Assembly (NCBI GenBank): GCA_033297075.1
Contig: MU858206.1
Span: 1 to 64,000, forward strand
Reading direction: 5' to 3'
From: Rhypophila decipiens
Lineage: Eukaryota > Ascomycota > Sordariomycetes > Sordariales > Naviculisporaceae
Length of the DNA: 64,000 bases
Shown: positions 55,763 to 64,000 of the stretch, piece by piece
How the letters are laid out: each line of letters opens with the position of its first letter
Numbering within the stretch: position 1 is the first letter of the stretch
Program-made: the position numbers and the translations under genes
The notes under the pieces: generated by a model
Databases searched by the model: none
Told to the model about the DNA's origin: nothing
What the model saw: the letters and a program-made list of their open reading frames with translations, nothing else

Positions 55763-57981
55763 GACTGTGATTATGAAGTTCTGGTGATGGTTACGGTGAC
55801 AATGTTGATTCGAGCGAAAGATTATGTGGGTAAAGAACCTTGTTTGACTCTATAAAGAAGAGAGAGATTCAAGGATCCATGGAGAAGGGGACTCTTACAT
55901 ATATATAATGAAATGTAAGCATATGAGAGCCTTCCGTGTCTTTCACAGTTTTGGTTAATGTCTAGACCTAGCTAACAAAGTTCAGTGGAGTTTGCCACGG
56001 CAGATTTCAACAACCAAGAAAGGTAAAGTGAATGCCAAAAAGAAAGGCAGTGAAGGAATGGACGAGGAAACCCTCGTGTGAGCCTTGAGATGAGACTAGA
56101 AGTGTGAGTTACCGAAATTACGGGCTTGTTGGTGGGATGGATGTCACTCTCGGGAGCTGCAGGTTCGAACCAGACGGACAGGATCCTCGGACTGAAGATC
56201 AAGACAGACATCGAGAGGCCCAGGTGGGGCCAGGCAGCATGAAAAATATTTTGAGAACAAAGAAAACTTCGAGTGATGACCCATTGAGGCGGCCAGGCGG
56301 AATCACCGAGGGTGAGAAGTGGTGCTTCTATGACCACTCATTTCACTTTCACATGTCGAACAGGACAGGTCACGACATCAGCCACGAACAGTCTACCAGT
56401 AGCATCTATCGGAATAGAGCGTCGCTGGATCCAGTGGCGGTGCTGGGCCTTTAGTACGAGTTCTATGATACCGAAGGTTGGACAGGGCTAAATGACCCTC
56501 TGTGGAAGTGACTACTTACACTAATTAAACTGTCAAGCTAACAGCAGGTATGTCTGCTTTTGGCCCAGTTGGTCGCTGCATCACTCCTGTACCCTTCGCA
56601 TAACCGGTCACGATGTAGTGAGAAGAAGGGAACCGAAACTTCTAGGTTTGGTGTGAGAAGGGCAATGATCGGGTGGAGGTTTGAGGCAAGAGGCAAGGGG
56701 CAGCCTCTAGATTTGATGACTGCCAGAGACGGACTCAAGAGACAATTCCACACTGGCGGCAAATCACATCTCGTTGGACCCTCCCTTCACGTCGACGTAA
56801 GGGTTGTTATTTGCTAAGTTTTCAAAAGGATACAATCCGTACCAACTGAAGTTTCACTAAGAAGCTGAACCTGTAAGAAAAAAAAGCCTTCAACTTACAA
56901 GGTTTCATCAGATCGAAAGCAAATGACATATTTGAGGAATTGAAGAGATTACTCTTTCTCCCTATGTTCTGTAAACCATGTCATCTTCTTCATAACTGTT
57001 GTTGCTGGAAAACCCAATACAACCAATCACGAGCCCGGGACTAACGCTGTGGCTGAAACGCCACCTCCTTTCCGCCAAGCACGAGGGCTAACTTCATTTC
57101 AACATGCATGTTCACGCATGCTTCCTTTTCAAATTGGAGCTGAAAATCTTGCTGGGGGATAGTAAAGGTATTGTCGACATGATTTCCGGTTTCGCCCACG
57201 GCCGCAAGATACCGGGTGCCGGGCGGTGACCACCAATAGGTAGCCCGCCCCTGACAAGGCCACCTCCAAGGCCTCCTTATTTGCGGCTGTGTTCAACAAA
57301 ATACATCGATCCATCAATGACGGGTCAGGGAGATGAGCGATGGTCCCCAATAGGGTTAGACCGTTGTTTATACTGACTACAAGACTTGTGATCTCACCGC
57401 GTTTGTGCACGTCGCAGTAAACAAGTGTCGCGTTCTGGTCGCTGAGAGGGCCGCATTACCTGATACGTACTCTGATACTGGGGCTGAGTTCGGCCGCGGA
57501 AGGCCATCCGGGTTTTGAGTTCCCACCACCGGGGGAATGTTTCTGGCTCCATATCTGGCCGTCAGGTACCTTTGGAATCACAGCTCGCATTCGCCGTAAA
57601 CGAGCGCTCAGCACTTTGGTCGTTGGATGGATCAGGGGATATTCCCGTGGACGAGGCAGAGTTGGGAGTAACCCCCGAGGCAGTTTCGATAGGCGCGCCA
57701 CCAGCAATTGACCAATTCATTGAATCTCAGAGCCTTGAAACTCTTTATCTCACTTTTCACATTTTATTGCCCCCGCTTCGGGTATAAATGGCATCCAGTG
57801 AGCTCTTGTCGCAAAATTTACCAAATGAGAATTCAGTTTCACAGTCAAGATCTCAGACTTTTTCTTTCTTTTCCATTGTCAATTCCCGTTAATGCAAAAA
57901 ATTTACACAGAACGTCACCCTCCATCACTGTACTAGCTACCTACCTCGGCGAGGCAATCGAATTCTTCGCAGTCGGTCGAC
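55763..57981. other. 2.2 kb region without a supported gene
   Basis: Short frames on both strands (for example 55972-56337 minus, 56104-56454 plus) overlap each other and lack motifs. No repeat or element stands out. Confidence 0.4.
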
Positions 57982-58479
57982 ATGGGCGTCTTCGAGGCCA
58001 TCCGAGTCATCGTGGCGGCAATCACGTCACCTTTCTCACCATTATGTAAACCCAAAAACACACCGTGCCATGAAAATTCACCGAAGACGGCGGGGAGTAT
58101 CGGCTGTAGCTTTAATCAGATCGACACTCTCATTGCAAAGACTGTCGCAAAGGACCAGCACAAACCACCTCGGCCACGCAGGACCCGTGTCGCCCCAGGA
58201 TCTCTCGGGGACAGAATCCGCAGTGCTGTCGCCGCTACTGCCCAGGGGTTGATGACTGTGATGACTCGGGACACCCAACAGAAGAGGCGGGTGTACCACG
58301 ATGCCATGGGTGAATACATCACAGAACCAACCTACTTCCCTCGGATAGGAAATGGGCAGCTTGGGGATCAATCTGCTCTTCATCATTGGAGTCTTGCGGT
58401 CGGGGATGAATCGGAATGGGAGGACGAGGCCCGGGACCCACACACTTGGAGGAGAATGAGGAGGACTTTGGCGGATTAG
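57982..58479 (+). CDS. Hypothetical protein, 165 aa
   Basis: An open frame from ATG 57982 (MGVFEAIRVIVAAITSPF) to a stop at 58477-58479. It has an N-terminal hydrophobic helix, a basic middle (KPPRPRRTRV) and an acidic C-terminus (DESEWEDEARD). Coding character is fair, mostly in the second half. No family recognised; a TATA-like TATAAATGG lies in the upstream 200 bp. Confidence 0.42.
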   Translation: MGVFEAIRVIVAAITSPFSPLCKPKNTPCHENSPKTAGSIGCSFNQIDTLIAKTVAKDQHKPPRPRRTRVAPGSLGDRIRSAVAATAQGLMTVMTRDTQQKRRVYHDAMGEYITEPTYFPRIGNGQLGDQSALHHWSLAVGDESEWEDEARDPHTWRRMRRTLAD

Positions 58480-59061
58480 GAGTTCATTTTGTCATGGAGG
58501 TTATAGTTGCCTGGGATTTCTTGCATGTAAAACTTGGACATTTCAATGTTTTCTTTTGAACAGAAATAACTTGAAGCACCTGCCGAGTCCAGATTGCCCA
58601 AACTGATTTGTATTCTTATGTTTGGATAGTTACCACCCACTCTTAGCCGCCCCAAGACCAGACTCATTTGTGACAAGAAAATATCCGGGCCACTCCAAAA
58701 GCTATACCCGGGATAGAGCGGTACAATGGGCATGGGCCACATCTGCCGGACTTGTGTATATAACCAATAAAGGGGGCAAATCCTATTGGCCCACAACTGG
58801 AAATACATTTTCTTTTCTCCCCCAACCGCGCCACTGCCGATAGCCGTGGAACAGAAAATGGCTATAAGATGCTATGAAAGTCGGCAAGGGATCAAAGGAG
58901 GCGATAAGAGGCCGGCAGTTTGAGGTCCAAGTATGGGTATGTTACATTGACACCCGTTTATAAGAATGGACCATGTCCAAACACAGCCCAGAGTCCCACA
59001 TTCCTCCTCTTGGCTCTCTTGTCATCGCTTGTCCAAACTTCAAACTCTTGACGTTGCCAAG
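58480..59061. other. Promoter region of the DUF1996 gene
   Basis: About 580 bp with a TATATAACCAAT block at 58757 and a TTTATAA at 58957. No gene seen. Confidence 0.45.
58957..58963 (+). promoter_or_regulatory. TATA-like box of the DUF1996 gene
   Basis: TTTATAA sits 99 bp upstream of the ATG at 59062. Sequence match only. Confidence 0.3.
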
Positions 59062-60379
59062 ATGAAGACACTTTCGCATTCGCTTGCCCTGGTGGCTGCC
59101 CTGCTTGGGTCCACCAAGGCCGGTCTTCGCTTCCCCTGCTCGACCTTGACCACCCAACGCCTCGACCCAGCTGCTCAGCCTGGATCGCTCCCCTCTGCCC
59201 ATCTGCACATGATTGTGGGTGGAAATTCCTTCAATGCTACCATGTGGGTTTTGTTGTCCTCTGACCTGTTCTTCTTTCACAAAGGAGAAAGATGACCGCG
59301 TGGGGTATTTGCTGATCAACCTTCGTCATCAGGGAGGGTGATGTCGGAGCCCGGGCCACTTGCACCACCTGTCAGATGGCTGAGGACTTCTCCAACTACT
59401 GGGTTGCCCACATGTACTTCAGAGATCCCAAGAATGGCTCGTACACCCGCGTCATGCCGTCGCCAGTCCAGCCTCTGCTGGGAGGCTCGAATGGAGCCAA
59501 GGGTGGACTCACAGTCTACTATACCCAGTTTGATCTGAACAAGGACAACCTGAAGCAGCAGCCCATCAAGGCATTCCCACCGGTTGGTCTTCTCTCTCAA
59601 GATATCTTTGACAGTCAGCTAATCACCTCCTCTTCAGGGCTTCCGCATGACGGTTGGTGCCCCCACCGTGACAGACAAGCCGCACGCTGGTCTGAGCTAT
59701 CAGTGCATGACCGGAGGCAATCGCGGTGCCTTGGTTTCCGACTTCCCAAAGACCAAGTGCACTGGCGGCATCTTTACCACGCACCACTTCCCTCCGTAAG
59801 TCAACCATGTTGATCTCACTGTCTTGGACGTATCGCTGATAACAAGACAGCTGCTGGGACGGCAAGAACCTCGACTCCCCCAACCACCAAACCCACATGT
59901 ACAACACCGTCAACTCCGAGTACTTCAACAACGCCCCCGCCTGTCCCTCCACCCATCCTGTCCGCGTGCCCCAAGTAACCTTTGAAATTACCTGGGACAC
60001 CCAGAAATTCGCCAGTCTCTGGGATTCCGCCAAGGACGGCAATCCGTTTGTGTGGTCGTTTGGCGGGTCTAACGGAGCGGGCACCCACGCCGATTACATG
60101 TTTGGTTGGAAGGGAGATTCGTTGCAGAAGGCGATGGACAAGTCGGAGTGCTTCTATGATGGGTGCGGGTCGATTAAGAAGCAGGCTATGAGTGAGGCGA
60201 ATAAGTGCACTGTTAAGGATTTTGTGAAGGAGGATATTGATGGCTGTGGGTTTTCCCTTCTTTCTCGCTTGTGCTTCTTTTGACTTGTGCTAACGATTTT
60301 TTTGATAACAACAGGGCAAAAGTTCATGCCTGGTATGGGCCCGTCGAGTATGAAGGCGAAGAAACCTTTTACGGCTTGA
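59062..60379 (+). CDS. DUF1996 secreted protein, 5 exons
   Basis: Exons 59062-59243, 59333-59582, 59638-59795, 59851-60245 and 60315-60379 (introns of 89, 55, 55 and 69 nt) join in phase to 349 residues. A signal peptide (MKTLSHSLALVAALLGSTKA) is followed by the full DUF1996 pattern: RLDPAAQPGSLPSAHLHMIV, CTTCQMAEDFSNYW, AFPPGFRMTVGAP, GGIFTTHHFPPCWDGKNLDS, HPVRVPQVTFEITW and PFVWSFGGSNGAGTHADYMF with WKGDSLQKAMD. The C-terminus is short, without a WSC domain. The family is secreted and widespread in fungi. Its function is not established, though the conserved His, Cys and Asp suggest an enzyme or metal site. Intact. Confidence 0.92.
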
Positions 60380-61136
60380 TTTTCTGGGGGATGTTGATGT
60401 TGTCCGGTATCTCGTTAGGTCATGGGTGACTATTTTTTGTTGTGCGACTGAATGTTTATATTGAACTTTATTACTGTGTGTGAATTGTGTCCTGTCCGTT
60501 CACTGCTTATCAGCAGCTTGCTTGAGTTCATATCGGGTTGACGTGAAAATTTCGACGAGAACAAATACTTGAAGCCATGTCGGCAGATATTCCAGAGATT
60601 GTACATGAGAAGATTGGCAAGATGCTCGGTCGTGAGGTCAACTTCTTCCTTCTCCTTGACGGGGATTTCATATCGGTAATTATTTTGGCTAGTCTGGCTA
60701 TTAAATCCACTGTGTGCTCTGACTGTACCAGACATTCTCAATTCCCGTGTCTTGGAGAGATGGCGGTGTACATGGAGGAGGTCACAGAAGTTGATGACAT
60801 ACCGAAAGAACAACAGTTCGTCGCTTCAGACTCGATCAAAGAGGCTGCTGAAAAAGACGGGTTCAACTAGATCCAAGACGTCAAATATGTAAATCCCCGC
60901 CCTCCCAGGGTCAGTCCGAGTTTCCCACGCAGAAGAGCACGTCCAGAGCAGATCTGGGTGCTTCAAACGGTCCAGCGCATGTCAGCTGGCTATGACAAGG
61001 AGAGTTGGGTTGCAGCCACCACTACCAAGCTGACCTCCTCCAATCCCTCTTCCCGCTGTCAAGACCACCATAACCCAACTGCTTGCCAAGGGTTAGACCA
61101 GTTCAAAAAAGAATGATAAATGCATCGCCCACTTAC
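60380..61136. other. Intergenic; doubtful small frame
   Basis: A 97-codon frame at 60577-60870 (plus, MSADIPEIVHEKIGKML) is hydrophilic with one hydrophobic stretch; nothing else supports it. Confidence 0.35.
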
Positions 61137-61700
61137 TTAGTTCGACTCCGTATGCTTGCTCATAATCATAAACATGCTGGACGTGTACTCCAACACCCAC
61201 GTGCGAACCGCCAATGAGTCGGACACAGCAATCTGAAGCACTGATTTCTCCCAGGCTCCAAGCCCGTCCGTATCATCGATGAAATCATCCAACGCCCGGG
61301 CATGGTCTCCTGCCGCCTCGATCTTGTCGAGGAAAACGGTTTGGTTCGTATGCTGGGCCAGACCAGCAGGGAAGGTAAAATCCTCCTGCCCATCAAGACG
61401 ACCAAGGACGGTCTTGAGCACGATCCGGAGATTCTTGACCGCCTCGACATACAACTCATCGAGGTCCGTCCAATCTTCGGCCGCCTCGACAATTCCATCC
61501 AAGAGCTGAGCGGCACCGGGGCAAGCAGACGAGTACTGCCGGGTCAGCCGGGCACAATCTTGGCGCTTGAGAACCGACCTGTTTCGCGCCTCGAGAACGT
61601 TATCCAGGGCTTCATCCAACAGTCTCTGCTTTTCCTCGTTGCTCACATCCCTCGACGGCAAATTATCGAAATCTGCACCAACTCGAATATACTCCGAAAC
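61137..61700 (-). CDS. Hypothetical acidic helical protein, 5' end unresolved
   Basis: About 188 codons open to the stop at 61137, with strong coding character. The protein is acidic and helical (EALDNVLEARNRSVLKRQ, AEDWTDLDELYVEAVKNLRI), with two cysteines (CARLTRQYSSAC). The frame has no ATG at its 5' end; only GTG is available before a TAG. A CACAG acceptor-like site at about 61702-61706 suggests that a first exon lies further upstream (towards 61900), but I could not place it. No family recognised. Confidence 0.45.
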   Translation of the reverse strand, partial: VSEYIRVGADFDNLPSRDVSNEEKQRLLDEALDNVLEARNRSVLKRQDCARLTRQYSSACPGAAQLLDGIVEAAEDWTDLDELYVEAVKNLRIVLKTVLGRLDGQEDFTFPAGLAQHTNQTVFLDKIEAAGDHARALDDFIDDTDGLGAWEKSVLQIAVSDSLAVRTWVLEYTSSMFMIMSKHTESN

Positions 61701-61706
61701 GTGCAC

Positions 61707-64000
61707 TGTGAATGATTGAGGGAAATGCTATACATGAAAGACTTGGTCAGAACTCAGAACCACATGTGAAGAGTCTCGAAACCTAGAACCACACCGCTAG
61801 GCCAAAAACTCCTTAACTTGACGCCAGATTCAATGGTGATGACAGGCCATTGAACTGTGTGTTATATAATGCTCAGGCTGTGCTCATGGCGGCCGCGCCA
61901 GCCATGACACCACATTGGACACAAAAATATCGTTTTCAACTAGAAAAACCCGCTCAGACACTGGAAATATACACACCTGTATGATATAAGATAGTAGTTG
62001 GGTCTAATTGGACCAAGAGCTGGAAAGGCGATGACGGGTGAAGATCTGACGAGGCTACCTACGAGCTTGGATGCTACTTCGAGGGATCCAGCTACCTACC
62101 TTAAACGACGAAGATGTGGCCAACGAGAAAAGCCCCTCTGCCGTCAAATTCTGCGTGTCCACTATGGTCCCGGTGTGGCAGCCTCGTGTTGACGGGATGA
62201 CACTTTCGTGCACACCGGTCTACTTCGAACTGGGATTACAGGAGTTAAACATTCAAAGGTACGGTATCTAGTGGAGTTGGAAGCTGCACACTGAAGTCAG
62301 ACAGCTGGTTACGAATAATGGTGCCTTCATCGGATCTTTGATCTTGACAGGGAGCAGGCGGCGAGTGGCGAGAGGTCAATGATATGCTCCACAATGGTAC
62401 TCGGGCTGGGGAACAGGTCGATAAAGATGTTGGAGCTGTGGAGACTCCATCACACTCGTTAGCCTCGTCCCCTCTTTTGAACGAAAGAGAAAGAGACTTC
62501 AGGTCTTGTGACTCGAGGGCTGAAGATAGGTATTTACAGTACAGTACATCGCTTGTATGGCATCCACTCTTGAAACCTGTATTATGTCAGCAGGGCTGTT
62601 GCTGGGTGGCCCGATCTTGTCCGTTGCTGCCCAGCTGGGCTGAAAGATCAAGACACCGTAACGGATGCTTTGATCGGGGCGAGAGATTGATACGTAAACA
62701 TGCTGCTCGACCCTGGGAACACCCGACTCGGGGATGGTTGACGGCTAGGAGGATTTTAGCACCAATGCCACCCATCAATCAGCACGGCTTGATTGATTTA
62801 TTGGCCCATTAATGTCCGGGGCGGGGCTGCGAACCAGCCGAGCCTTACGCCGTATTGGCTTGTCAGAACATGGCTTACTAGAGTACTACTTTTATCTGTA
62901 TACATTAGGAGCTGCGTGTAGAAAGCCCAAATAGCCACTCCAGCCTAATGGCAAGTCGACGGGATACGGTCTCCTTCTTACAAGCTCCCGCTTCCAACGC
63001 AGTTATAGGGTATACAGTGTTTTGCTTGTAGAGCGGTAAGAAGAGGGTGATACCTCTAGATCACAAGGCCATAATGAGGCTGGCTACGTTTTCCAATAGA
63101 GGCGGAAAATAAACAAATAAGGCATAGGTCATCGGCGCACATAAGAGAAATACGACTCACACTTGACTAATATCCCAACTGTAAGAAAGAAATTCTCTAG
63201 TCAAAATAAGGTAGGTAAAGTAAGGGTGGGCGGTCTGAAAAGAGAAAAGAGTATCACAATGCTGGATGCGTTCAGATAGTCGCGTTACAGAAGGCTTTAG
63301 GCGCATAGGAAGCAGAACTATAATATGAAATGAATAATACGAAGACGGAATGCGACTGTTCGCAATCCAATGATTAAAATCACCTACCATGACCACTTTG
63401 TTCATGTTCTTCATTAAATGACACAATGATATCTCAAGATTTGCAAACGAAAATGAATTCCTTTCTCCCCCCATTCTCTCATTCCTCACAATCCCTACCC
63501 CTAATGCCGCGATGAATTGTAGTACAATTCATAGAAAACCCCATAGAAATTAAAGTGGAAACATTGCAGACAGGGGGTAGGATTCACAGAAAAGACAGGG
63601 GTAGAATTCATAGAGTTTTTGGTGGTTAAAACTAAAATAATGGTACGACTGAAATGGTAACATTGAGGCGATCGCCGTGGCATTGTTACTTTTCTTAAAA
63701 ACGGTAATGGGGTAAAGAAAATAAAGGTTGATGTTGGGAGAGAAAAACAGTTGGGGTGCCGGGATGAAGCGCCAAGCTTGATGGTGTGATCCAAGCTTTC
63801 CACCCAAATGGGATTGCCGCCAAGATTGATGGAGACTCCAGACGGCTGGTCCAAGCTGTTATTTTGAAAAGGGGGTAATTAACCAGCTCAAAGAGGACAA
63901 TCGCCATTAATTTAATTAGTAATCATTATGAAAAAAAAATTTTCCCCCAAAATTCGCACTCTTAGAGGAATAGAGACATTTGTTCATATATCGAACCCAG
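61707..64000. other. 2.3 kb without a supported gene
   Basis: The right end of the window is AT-rich and repeat-poor. Short frames overlap on both strands and have no consistent motif. A GDFNHW-like string near 63370 resembles a LINE endonuclease motif by chance only. Confidence 0.4.

Noticed and set aside
63157..63489. GDFNHW-like string suggesting a LINE endonuclease
   Set aside because: The surrounding sequence shows none of the other endonuclease or reverse-transcriptase motifs, so the match is probably chance.

Overview
The window is genomic DNA of a filamentous ascomycete (Pezizomycotina). Most genes have short 49-110 nt GT-AG introns with fungal branch points. They encode typical mould families: an EF-hand NADPH oxidase, a HET-domain protein, helo-like/NACHT STAND proteins, a DUF1996 secreted protein, a copper radical oxidase, GH47, and fungal-only membrane proteins. 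No bacterial operon structure is present. The genus cannot be fixed from the sequence; Sordariomycetes or a close class is a guess. Splice models were built by hand and accepted where exon phases matched and the joined length was a multiple of three. They are predictions.

Layout. 0-2.1 kb: two head-to-head relics of a Fot1/pogo-type transposon. 2.3-5.6 kb (-): helo-like/ankyrin-like STAND-type protein in four exons. 6.7-7.4 kb (-) and 7.9-8.5 kb (+): weakly supported small spliced genes. 8.5-10.3 kb: AT-rich, gene-free, with a small inverted-repeat element and a tRNA-like Pol III promoter pair. 10.3-17.2 kb (-): NADPH oxidase, multipass membrane protein, cytochrome P450. 17.8-20.1 kb (+): HET-domain gene broken by a stop. 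20.4-21.7 kb (-): uncharacterised protein. 23.2-28.8 kb (+): nickel/cobalt transporter, membrane protein, wax-synthase-type MBOAT acyltransferase. 28.9-30.0 kb (-): single-pass cell-surface protein. 31.2-34.2 kb (-): NACHT STAND gene with frame breaks. 36.3-39.6 kb (-): 1101-aa DUF3433-type membrane protein. 41.0-41.9 kb (-): cysteine-containing secreted effector-like protein. 43.0-43.7 kb (-): C-terminal relic of a Mutator-like (MULE) transposase with a SWIM finger. 44.4-49.7 kb: divergent pair, a copper radical oxidase with an extra C-terminal domain and an uncharacterised 500-aa protein. 50.2-52.1 kb (-): GH47 alpha-mannosidase interrupted by a stop. 52.8-54.3 kb (+): chimera of an aspartic-protease-like N-terminus and a flavin monooxygenase. 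55-64 kb: small hypotheticals, a well-supported DUF1996 secreted protein, then 2.3 kb without a gene.

The genes do not form one pathway. Three themes recur. (1) Heterokaryon-incompatibility/STAND genes: the helo-ankyrin gene, the HET gene and the NACHT gene; the last two look broken. (2) Redox enzymes: Nox, P450, copper radical oxidase, flavin monooxygenase remnant. (3) Gene decay: premature stops in HET, GH47, Fot1 and MULE copies can each be explained by one C-to-T change in a CpA context (CAA/CAG to TAA/TAG, or TGG to TAG), the dinucleotide preferred by repeat-induced point mutation (RIP). That is an inference from single codons, not a measured RIP index.
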